Of a stretch of 64,000 nucleotides of DNA, positions 8,009 to 15,140 are shown piece after piece. Each line of letters opens with the position of its first letter. The first letter of the stretch is position 1. The notes under the pieces were generated by a model. That model was not told the DNA's origin. It was given only the letters and a program-made list of their open reading frames with translations, and made no database searches. Made by a program: the position numbers and the translations under genes. Source of the DNA: JANLYC01 sp963750495 (GTDB lineage: Bacteria > Actinomycetota > Actinomycetes > Propionibacteriales > Nocardioidaceae); the NCBI GenBank assembly GCA_963750495.1, contig CAVVQV010000004.1, forward strand, positions 1,240,001 to 1,304,000. Reading direction: 5' to 3'.

Positions 8009-9685
8009 TCAGCCGATGTGGACCCACTTCGCCACGGACGGGATGCCGTCAGCCGTCACCACGAACAGCATGTAGTAGCCGGGTGGAGCCACGCGAGGTC
8101 CGGGTGCCGTAGCAGTGAAGCCGCCCGCGGTCTGGCTGACCGCAAGCTCCACGTGACGCGCATTCATCTCATCCGCGTGCGTGGTGGCTGCAGGCGCCAT
8201 GAGAACCGCACGGGTTGCGGTCGCCGCATTGCTCGTGCCGATGTCGAAACTGGCACCGAAGTTCACCTGGGAGGGGGCCGTCGTGATCTCGGGGCGAGGA
8301 CCCTGGAACAGGTAGGGCGGCGAGTAGAAGTCGATCAGCTTCCCACCTCCACCCGCTCCGGTGTCTCCTGCGGACATGATGCGTCCGTCCGGCAGCAGCA
8401 CGGCCGTGGAGTGGTAACCCCGGCGGGGCGACTGGACGGCCATGTTCGTCCACGTGTCACCGTTGGGGTTGTACGCCAGGGTCTGAGGCTGACCGACCCC
8501 GTAGAGCCCCGAGCTGTTGCCCCCGATGCCGAAGGCTGTCCCGTCGGGAACCTGCACGAGGTTCATGTGGGAGCGGGGTGTCGGCATCGGGTTCCCGTAC
8601 TTCCACCCGGCGCTCGGGTTGGAGTAGTCGAACAACTCGGTGCTGGTCAAGGCGGTCCCGGACTTCAGGCCGCCCGTCATGAGGATCTTCCAGGACCCTG
8701 AAGCCGCGCCCGGCAGCAGGACGCCGGCGGAGCCTGCACCGTTGCCGACGGGAAGGCCGGGCAGGTTCGACCACTGCCATGTCGAGGTGTCCAGGCGATA
8801 GCTCTTGCGCCCGATGACCTGCACGAGGTTTCCGTCAGGCATGACCCACTGACGGGGGTAGAACGCGGTCGCGTGCGGTGGTCCGACGACCCGCATCGTC
8901 CCGACGTCGCCACCAGCCGACGGCGGCGAGTAGAGCTCGACGTTTGGGTTCTTCGTCTTCCCGTCTGCTTGCGTCCCTGCGGTGATGATGACGGTCCCGT
9001 CAGCCAACCGTGTCGACGTCGGGTAGTAGCGCCCGAGCGGACTGTCCGGCTGCCTGATCCAGGTCTCGCTGGCAGGGTCGAACAGGTACACGTCCTTGAG
9101 TCCTGTGGGCACCTTGTCGGTTCCACCCACGGACAAGACGCGCCCGTCGCTGAGCTGCGTCACGCTGCCGCAGAAGATCGCGGCGGGAGTCGTGAGCTCG
9201 TGGCCGTCTCCGGTCACTGGGTCGTAGATGTAGGCGGCAGTGTTCTTGTCGACAGCCTTGAACTTGCCGCCGAAGATCAGCACCTTGCCGGTGTGCAGGA
9301 GCACGGCGGCAATGCCGACTGTGTTGGTCGCCGGCTTGAACGGCGTACTCCATTCGCCGATCACGGCGGGATCGGTCGTGCTCAGCGCCGCGACGGCGGC
9401 CGCGTACGTCCGCTGTTCCTGGTGCCTGGCCCGCTTGGTACCCAGGAACTGCCGTTCCCTGAGGTGCTCACAGGCGTGCTCGTTGCCGAGCTCGGACCGT
9501 TCGATGGCGAAGGTCCGGTCCGGCCGGAGGTTGCCGCAGACGGCGGCTGCAGGCGCCGCCAACCGTCCGTCAGGCCGTGCAGTCGTGACCGACGTAGCCG
9601 GTAGCCCCATGGAGAGGAGTGCGATCGATGTCGCCCCGACAGAGACGGCTGACGTTATGGCCAAGCGAGTTGAGTGACGCATCAT
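8009..9685 (-). CDS. secreted kelch / galactose-oxidase-like protein (DUF1929)
   Basis: 558 residues from the ATG at 9685, which has GGGGAG 7 bp upstream; a signal peptide follows. Kelch-type beta-propeller repeats occupy about residues 95-450 (repeated L.DG.V...GG). The C-terminal Ig-like domain (DUF1929) covers about 455-558. Residues equivalent to the copper and cofactor ligands of galactose/glyoxal oxidases are present: Cys in IFCGS, Tyr in RYYPTS, Tyr-His in RRGYHST and a late His in TTHADEMN. A secreted copper-radical oxidase of alcohols or aldehydes is therefore likely, but the substrate cannot be told. Monocistronic. Confidence 0.82.
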   Translation of the reverse strand: MMRHSTRLAITSAVSVGATSIALLSMGLPATSVTTARPDGRLAAPAAAVCGNLRPDRTFAIERSELGNEHACEHLRERQFLGTKRARHQEQRTYAAAVAALSTTDPAVIGEWSTPFKPATNTVGIAAVLLHTGKVLIFGGKFKAVDKNTAAYIYDPVTGDGHELTTPAAIFCGSVTQLSDGRVLSVGGTDKVPTGLKDVYLFDPASETWIRQPDSPLGRYYPTSTRLADGTVIITAGTQADGKTKNPNVELYSPPSAGGDVGTMRVVGPPHATAFYPRQWVMPDGNLVQVIGRKSYRLDTSTWQWSNLPGLPVGNGAGSAGVLLPGAASGSWKILMTGGLKSGTALTSTELFDYSNPSAGWKYGNPMPTPRSHMNLVQVPDGTAFGIGGNSSGLYGVGQPQTLAYNPNGDTWTNMAVQSPRRGYHSTAVLLPDGRIMSAGDTGAGGGGKLIDFYSPPYLFQGPRPEITTAPSQVNFGASFDIGTSNAATATRAVLMAPAATTHADEMNARHVELAVSQTAGGFTATAPGPRVAPPGYYMLFVVTADGIPSVAKWVHIG

Positions 9686-9895
9686 AGATAGCTCCCCGAA
9701 CATGCACAGCGCGCCCAACTTGCGCTGGCTAGTCGTGAGCGTGACACCGCTCCGCGCTGATTGGAGCAGATTCGCCAGGACACGCGTGTTACCTCACCTT
9801 GTGTGCCGATGAGGTGATCGACGGTAGGTGTAATAGGCCTAAATCGAGCCGTGCAAGAGGGAAGAAAGCAGCACGGACGTTCGTTTGAACCTTCA

Positions 9896-10780
9896 ATGAC
9901 TTCTACGATCGCACCCGTCCCGTCCACCCACCCATCCAGCTACTCCGACACGTTCGACCTTGGCGGCGACCTCCCCGTCCACCGGCTCGGGTACGGCGCC
10001 ATGCAGATCACCGGCGACGGCATCTGGGGTCCTCCCGCCGACCACGCCGGTGCCATCGCCGTCCTCCAGGCGGCGGTCGTGGCAGGCGTCGACTTCATCG
10101 ACACCGCGGACTCCTACGGTCCGGCCGTGAGCGAGCAGCTCATCGCCGAGGCCTTGCACCCGTACGCCGACGATCTCGTCATCGCCACCAAGGCCGGTCT
10201 CACCCGCACCGGTCCGGGGGCCTGGGTCCCGGTCGGCCGACCGGCGTACCTCAAGCAGCAGGTGGAGCTGAGCCTGCGCCGTCTCGAGGTCGAGCGCATC
10301 GACCTCATCCAGCTGCACCGCATCGATCCGGAGGTGGCCCTCGAGGACCAGCTCGGTGCGTTCGCCGACCTCCAGCAGCAGGGCAAGGTCCGCCACATCG
10401 GCGTCTCCGAGGTGTCGGTCGAGCAGCTGGCCGCTGCCCGCGAGGTCACCGAGATCGCGAGCGTGCAGAACCTGTACAACCTCACCAACCGCAGTGCACA
10501 GGATGTGCTCGACTACGCGGAACGGCACGACATCGCCTTCATCCCGTGGTTCCCGATCGCGACCGGCGACCTCGCCAAGCCCAACAGCCCGGTGGCCGAC
10601 ATCGCCCGGGAGCTCGACGCCACCCCGTCGCAGGTCGCCCTCGCCTGGTTGCTGCAGAAATCCCCGGTCATCCTGCCGATTCCCGGCACGAAGTCCGTCG
10701 ACCACCTGCACGAGAACCTGGGTGCCGGCGCGCTGAGGCTTTCCGACGAGGACATGCAGCGGCTGGACGCTCTCGGCTGA
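9896..10780 (+). CDS. aldo/keto reductase
   Basis: 294 residues from the ATG at 9896 (an in-frame GTG at 9851 would add 15 residues; neither has a clear Shine-Dalgarno). It has the AKR TIM-barrel with the full catalytic tetrad: Asp69 and Tyr74 in FIDTADSYGP, Lys99 in IATKAG and His141 in IQLHRID. The C-terminal cofactor-binding stretch PIPGTKSVDHLHEN recognises NADP(H). It reduces or oxidises small carbonyl compounds; the substrate is not predictable. It is divergent from the galactose-oxidase-like gene across about 210 bp. Confidence 0.9.
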   Translation: MTSTIAPVPSTHPSSYSDTFDLGGDLPVHRLGYGAMQITGDGIWGPPADHAGAIAVLQAAVVAGVDFIDTADSYGPAVSEQLIAEALHPYADDLVIATKAGLTRTGPGAWVPVGRPAYLKQQVELSLRRLEVERIDLIQLHRIDPEVALEDQLGAFADLQQQGKVRHIGVSEVSVEQLAAAREVTEIASVQNLYNLTNRSAQDVLDYAERHDIAFIPWFPIATGDLAKPNSPVADIARELDATPSQVALAWLLQKSPVILPIPGTKSVDHLHENLGAGALRLSDEDMQRLDALG

Positions 10781-10792
10781 GACGTCGGGGGT

Positions 10793-11497
10793 ATGCCGAC
10801 GAGCTCGATGCTCCACAATGGCGCCGTGGAACGCTTCCTCCTGCAGACGTTGGCCGAGCTGGAATCCCAGCGCGACAACGACCAGGAGCCGGTGCACTTC
10901 ACGGCGTCGCTGGCGGCGCACGTGATCGACGAGTTCACGTCGCCTGGTGACCTGGTCCTGGATCCGTTCGCCGGCTACGGCACCACCCTCGTCACGGCCG
11001 AGCGCCTGGGCCGCCAGGCGCTCGGCGTCGAGCTCCTCCCCGAGCGCGTCCAGCGCCTTGCGGACCGGCTCTCGGACACCTCGACCATCCTGACCGGCGA
11101 CGCGCGCGACCTGGTCAACATCCTCCAGGGTCCGGGCCTGGGCGAGGTCGCTCTGGTGCTGACATCGCCGCCCTACATGACTCGCAACGACCATCCCGAG
11201 AACCCGCTCGACGCCTACACGACGACGAGTGGGCACTACGAGTCCTACCTGGTTGAGATCGGAGACGTCTTCGCCCAGGTGGCGACCGTGTTGCGCCCTG
11301 GCGGTCATGCGGTCGTCAACGTCGCCAACATCCGACACCGCGGTGTGCTGACCACGCTGGCGTGGGACATGGCGGGCGTGATCGCGCGACACCTCACCCT
11401 CGTGCAGGAGTGCTACCTGGCCTGGGACAGCCAGCCCGACGACATCTCCGGCGACTACTGCCTCGTGTTCCGGCGCGACCGGGACCAGCCCGACTAG
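10793..11497 (+). CDS. solitary DNA methyltransferase (N4-cytosine/N6-adenine type)
   Basis: 234 residues. It has the SAM-binding motif DPFAGYGTT (about residues 58-66) after the catalytic-first preamble, and the catalytic motif TSPPY (about 124-128). A TSPPY-type motif IV is more typical of m4C than m6A enzymes. Motif order (X, I, then IV) suits the beta class. There is no recognisable target-recognition domain of normal size and no restriction endonuclease next to it, so it is either a solitary regulatory or protective methyltransferase or acts on another nucleic acid. It starts 12 bp after the reductase stop and ends with a 4-bp convergent overlap. Confidence 0.75.
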   Translation: MPTSSMLHNGAVERFLLQTLAELESQRDNDQEPVHFTASLAAHVIDEFTSPGDLVLDPFAGYGTTLVTAERLGRQALGVELLPERVQRLADRLSDTSTILTGDARDLVNILQGPGLGEVALVLTSPPYMTRNDHPENPLDAYTTTSGHYESYLVEIGDVFAQVATVLRPGGHAVVNVANIRHRGVLTTLAWDMAGVIARHLTLVQECYLAWDSQPDDISGDYCLVFRRDRDQPD

Positions 11498-12507
11498 GGC
11501 TGGCGGGCGGCGGCGGAGTTCTGCCGGAGCTTCAGGCTCGACGTGTCCACGGCGACGAACGCGCGAGCGGGGATGGTCTTCAGCTCGTCGAGCAGGCCCG
11601 CCGGCCAGCGACGGTCGGCCGATCCCTGGAAGTACCACGGAGATCCGTTGTCTGCCAGCACGAGACCGAAGCGTTTCATCGCGCGCAGCACCGCCTTCGT
11701 GTCCGAGCGATAGCCGCGGACGTCGAAGCCGGACTTCAGCCGGAACCGCGCTCCCATCGGCGGGTAGGTCCGGTTGCTCACCGAACCTGCGTCGTGCCGG
11801 GCAGGCCAGACATGGCGACGATCGGTGACGTCGGTGGTGAAGCGAATCGCGTGACCCACCCGGTGCTGACGCTCCACCTCGCCGTACCTCAGCAGACCGG
11901 GCAGGATCGGGAGACCTGCTGCGTCTGCAGACGTCCAACGGTTCGGCCGAAGGGCATTGCGCATCAGCGACCAGACCGCCCCCGATCCCGCATACCAGTG
12001 TCCGTTGCGTCGACGGGTCGCATAGGTCTCGTACAGCCGGCAGGCGCCCTTGTCGATGATGACGGCGTGGCGGTCCCCCGACCGCATCTGGCCGCCCTCG
12101 ATCCGCGTGTCGCCTCCGAGCGGGTAGCGCACCCGGTCCGACTCCGACGCGTAGTCAAAGCGCACCCGGACCGTGCGATGAGACGCGCCGACCACGGTGA
12201 TCGGGATGCCGTACGGCACCCGCTGTGCGCCATAGCTCGGGCCGAAGTCCGGATGCAGCCGCGAACCCGGGGACATGTGCGACAGCCACTGACGACTCCG
12301 CGGGTGCCGCGGGAGGGACGCCACCGGCGTGTTCCAGTAGTTGTTCGCCGGGAAGACGTGACAACCGGCGACCCCCGGGGCAGCCGCCGCCCCAGCCGCT
12401 GCGGCCGGGTGTGACAGCGGACTTCCCGCCGCGACCGGACCGGAGATCGACGCCGCCAGACAGCCGGACACGACCGCGACGAGGACGGCACAGCGCTGTC
12501 GTGACAC
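11494..12507 (-). CDS. secreted protein of unknown function
   Basis: I start it at the GTG at 12507, which has a strong GGAGAGGAG just upstream; the in-frame upstream start at 12540 lacks this. 337 residues: a signal peptide (hydrophobic 5-25), an Ala-rich linker, then a globular domain beginning HVFPANNYWNTPV. The domain has many Trp/Tyr/Arg residues and short conserved-looking blocks (LHPDFGPSYGAQ, DKGACRLYET, NGHWYAGSGAVW, DNGSPWYFQG). The clustered His, Asp and Trp suggest an extracellular enzyme or carbohydrate-binding protein, but I recognise no named family and assign no function. Confidence 0.75.
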   Translation of the reverse strand: MSRQRCAVLVAVVSGCLAASISGPVAAGSPLSHPAAAAGAAAAPGVAGCHVFPANNYWNTPVASLPRHPRSRQWLSHMSPGSRLHPDFGPSYGAQRVPYGIPITVVGASHRTVRVRFDYASESDRVRYPLGGDTRIEGGQMRSGDRHAVIIDKGACRLYETYATRRRNGHWYAGSGAVWSLMRNALRPNRWTSADAAGLPILPGLLRYGEVERQHRVGHAIRFTTDVTDRRHVWPARHDAGSVSNRTYPPMGARFRLKSGFDVRGYRSDTKAVLRAMKRFGLVLADNGSPWYFQGSADRRWPAGLLDELKTIPARAFVAVDTSSLKLRQNSAAARQP

Positions 12508-12667
12508 CTGTTTCTCCTCTCCGCGCTCGCGCCGCCGCAATACGGACCACGGCGACGACGACGCTACAGACGTGACAAGTCACTTATTTTGGACTTAATG
12601 CGACTGACATCACACGAGGATCCCCAAGTTACTCAGTCCGGGACCCTCGGGGTGGAACAATGCGGGC

Positions 12668-13258
12668 ATGCGCATCAACGCGGCGATCCCGCCGCCCGAC
12701 TACGCCACCGAGCATCTGGCCCGGGCGCTCGAATCTGTCGGCTTGTCGCCGACGCAGATCGACTGGCTGCCCCAGACCCTGTGGATGCTCCCGATGGCGA
12801 CCTTTGGCAATGTGGCGCTGCGAGACGCGCTCGACCTGGAAACGCTGCTCCAGAAGGAGATCGGCAAGTTCGAGCCGATGGAGGTGCGGCTGTCCGGAGT
12901 GACTGCTCTCCCCGAGGATGGCGACGACTCCGTCTGGGTCAGCTGGGAAGGCGACACCGACGAGCTCAAGCGGCTTGCCTCGGCGATCCCGGTCTGGGTC
13001 CGTCCGTTCGGCTTCCTGCTCGACCGGCGGTCGTTCCGACTTCGCATGCGCGTGGCTCGGGTCACTCCCAAGACCACCGTCCACGACCTCGAGCGCCTGG
13101 TCGAGCACCTTGCCCACTACCAGGGGCCGGAGTGGCTCGTGGAGGACATCACACTGGGCCGGCCACGTCGCAACAGCGAGGGCATCGTCACGGCGTACGA
13201 CGTCGACGCCCGCATCCCCCTGGGCGTCACGGACTCCGAGGCGCACGACCTGTCCTGA
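12668..13258 (+). CDS. 2H-phosphoesterase-like (ThpR/LigT fold) protein lacking catalytic His
   Basis: 196 residues. The opening MRINAAIPPPDYATEHLARAL and the overall spacing match RNA 2',3'-cyclic phosphodiesterase (ThpR, 2'-5' RNA ligase family). In true enzymes two HxT/S motifs sit after about 45 and 125 residues. Here the equivalent positions read PMATF and RMRVA, so both catalytic histidines are gone. It is probably a binding protein or pseudo-enzyme of the 2H fold. A well-formed reading frame with normal codon use argues against a decaying gene. It stands alone between a divergent secreted protein and a downstream phosphatase. Confidence 0.6.
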   Translation: MRINAAIPPPDYATEHLARALESVGLSPTQIDWLPQTLWMLPMATFGNVALRDALDLETLLQKEIGKFEPMEVRLSGVTALPEDGDDSVWVSWEGDTDELKRLASAIPVWVRPFGFLLDRRSFRLRMRVARVTPKTTVHDLERLVEHLAHYQGPEWLVEDITLGRPRRNSEGIVTAYDVDARIPLGVTDSEAHDLS

Positions 13259-13330
13259 CCTTCCCGCACCAACGTGTTGGCTGCGGCATCGCTCTTGCTC
13301 GGGATGCACAGTCGGCTGCGCCGCAGCACA

Positions 13331-14089
13331 ATGACGGGCATGCCGTCCGAGGAAGCACCCGGCCTCCGCGCCGAACCGGTCAAGACCTCCCGCTCGTGGG
13401 GCCGCACCGCTGTCTTCGTCGTCGCCGCGTGGCTGCTCATCCTTGGCGTCGTCGTCGCGACGGGGTGGCTGATCACCCATCCGCTCGAGAGCTCCGTCGG
13501 CCCGCCTGACAACGACCTGGCCCGGTGGTTCGCCGATCAGCGCACATCGACCCTCGACACGGTGGCAGACGTCGGCACCTTGCTGGGCGAGACGATCGTG
13601 GAGCTCATTGCCGCGCCGATCCTCGCGATCGTCGTCGTCTTCTGGACGCGCAGCCTGGTTCCCGGACTCTTCGTGGGTCTCGTGACCGCGGGCGTGGGTG
13701 GCATCTACTACGTCGCCTCGACGGTCGACCCTCGTCCGCGGCCACCCGTCCACATCCTCGATCCGGGGCTCGTCCCGACGCACAGCTTTCCGTCCGGCCA
13801 TGTGGGAACGGCGACCGCCCTGTACGGCAGCATCGTCGTCCTCACGTGGACCTACGCCCGCGCAGCACGTTGGTGGGTGACACCGCTGGCGACTTTCCCG
13901 GTGTTGGTGATGCTGGCACGCCTCTATCAGGGCGCCCACCACCTCACCGACGTGCTGACCAGTCTCATCTTCGCCCTGGCGTGGCTGTCGACCCTGACCG
14001 CTCTACTGCTGCACCGAACCCGCCACCGTCATTCGGTCGTTTCTGACGCCTCCGTCGGCCCCGGGGTGATGTCGACAGCCGAGCACTGA
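13331..14089 (+). CDS. PAP2-family membrane phosphatase
   Basis: 252 residues from the ATG at 13331 (13340 is an alternative). Five to six membrane segments. It has the acid phosphatase/vanadium haloperoxidase signature: PRPRPPVH (motif 1, with the usual leading Lys not obvious), FPSGHVGTA (motif 2, about residues 155-163) and RLYQGAHHLTDVL (motif 3, His and Asp). It likely dephosphorylates a lipid phosphate such as phosphatidic acid or undecaprenyl pyrophosphate at the outer face of the membrane. Its 3' end overlaps the next gene, on the opposite strand, by 61 bp. Confidence 0.85.
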   Translation: MTGMPSEEAPGLRAEPVKTSRSWGRTAVFVVAAWLLILGVVVATGWLITHPLESSVGPPDNDLARWFADQRTSTLDTVADVGTLLGETIVELIAAPILAIVVVFWTRSLVPGLFVGLVTAGVGGIYYVASTVDPRPRPPVHILDPGLVPTHSFPSGHVGTATALYGSIVVLTWTYARAARWWVTPLATFPVLVMLARLYQGAHHLTDVLTSLIFALAWLSTLTALLLHRTRHRHSVVSDASVGPGVMSTAEH

Positions 14090-14457
14090 GCCGCGAGCTT
14101 GCGCAGCTCGGGGTCCAGCGTCTCGAGATCGCCGAGCACCTTCACCAGGACATCGGGCTGGAAGTCGCGCACCGCTGCGGCGCCGCCGCGAAGCAGCTGG
14201 ACCGCCTCGGCGACGACATCAGAGGCCTTCGAGCATGCGGCGGGGATGGCGACGTTGGTGTCACCCGTGGCGATCGAGCTCGTCGGCTCGGCCGGGTCGC
14301 TCGCGTTCGAGTCCCCCGATCCGTCACCGATGCCGCTCAGCCCGACGATCAGGCCGCCGACAACGATCCCGACCAGGAACGTAACGGCCGGCAGCACGCG
14401 CACCAGCCAGCGAACGGTGGACGTCGACGTGGACGACAACAGACCTCCTCGGGTCAC
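14029..14457 (-). CDS. small membrane-anchored extracytoplasmic protein
   Basis: 142 residues from the GTG at 14457. An in-frame TTG at 14439 has AGGAGG just before it and may be the real start, giving 136 residues. A single N-terminal membrane segment (about 17-42) is followed by an acidic, Ser/Thr-rich linker and a helical domain with two Cys (PAACSKAS and AAQCSAVD) that could form a disulfide outside the cell. No family recognised. It converges on the PAP2 gene with a 61-bp overlap in which both reading frames are intact. Confidence 0.65.
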   Translation of the reverse strand: MTRGGLLSSTSTSTVRWLVRVLPAVTFLVGIVVGGLIVGLSGIGDGSGDSNASDPAEPTSSIATGDTNVAIPAACSKASDVVAEAVQLLRGGAAAVRDFQPDVLVKVLGDLETLDPELRKLAAQCSAVDITPGPTEASETTE

Positions 14458-14531
14458 CGGGCACCCAGGCGCGGCCAGCCTATCTCGCCGTTGCTGTTGT
14501 GCGCTGACGTCGCATCCGGTAGAGACAGGGT

Positions 14532-15137
14532 GTGCGCGCCACCATCATGTCGGCCGATGACCTCACCATTCGGCTCACCGACGGACTGGTGTTGTTCTGG
14601 GTGGTGCTGTGGCTGACGATCGGAACCTGGTCCGGCATCACGTTCTGGCAGCTGGCCGACATCGGCGACACCATCACGATCTCGGGCCAGGCGATCACGT
14701 CAGCCGGCGAGGGCCTGGTGCAGATCGGCAACCTCCCCATCATCGGCGACAAGGCAGGTGGCGTGGGTACCGACGTGGTGACCGCGTCCACTGACATCGC
14801 CATACGGGGCCAGGAGATCAAACAGGAGCTGCACCAGCTTGCCTGGTTGCTGGGCTTGTCCGTCATCTTCATGCCGACCACCCCGGTGGTCGGCATGTAC
14901 CTTCCACTCCGTCTGGCGCGACGTCGCCAACGCAAGGACCTGATGGCGGCACTGCGGGCCGGCGACGACTCCCCGCTCCTCGACCGTTACCTCGCCGCCC
15001 GCGCCATGGAGAACCTGTCCTTCAGCGACGTCCAGGCGATCACCACTGCGCCGGGTGCCGACCTGTCCGCCGGTGACACCCAGTCGCTCGCCGACGCGGA
15101 GCTCGCCCGGCTCGGCCTCCACCGGTCGGGGAGCTGA
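14532..15137 (+). CDS. two-TM membrane protein of unknown function
   Basis: 201 residues from the GTG at 14532, or 196 from the ATG at 14547. It has a membrane segment at about 20-45, an extracytoplasmic loop of about 60 residues rich in Gly/Thr/Ile, a second segment at about 112-132, then an Arg-rich stop-transfer and a cytoplasmic C-terminal domain. The topology suggests a sensor-like or scaffold protein. No known domain recognised. Only 3 bp separate it from the MMPL transporter, so the two are probably one operon. Confidence 0.7.
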   Translation: MRATIMSADDLTIRLTDGLVLFWVVLWLTIGTWSGITFWQLADIGDTITISGQAITSAGEGLVQIGNLPIIGDKAGGVGTDVVTASTDIAIRGQEIKQELHQLAWLLGLSVIFMPTTPVVGMYLPLRLARRRQRKDLMAALRAGDDSPLLDRYLAARAMENLSFSDVQAITTAPGADLSAGDTQSLADAELARLGLHRSGS

Positions 15138-15140
15138 CCT

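Noticed and set aside
9893..11938. 681-codon minus-strand frame across the reductase and methyltransferase
   Set aside because: It is antisense to two well-supported genes and matches no family.
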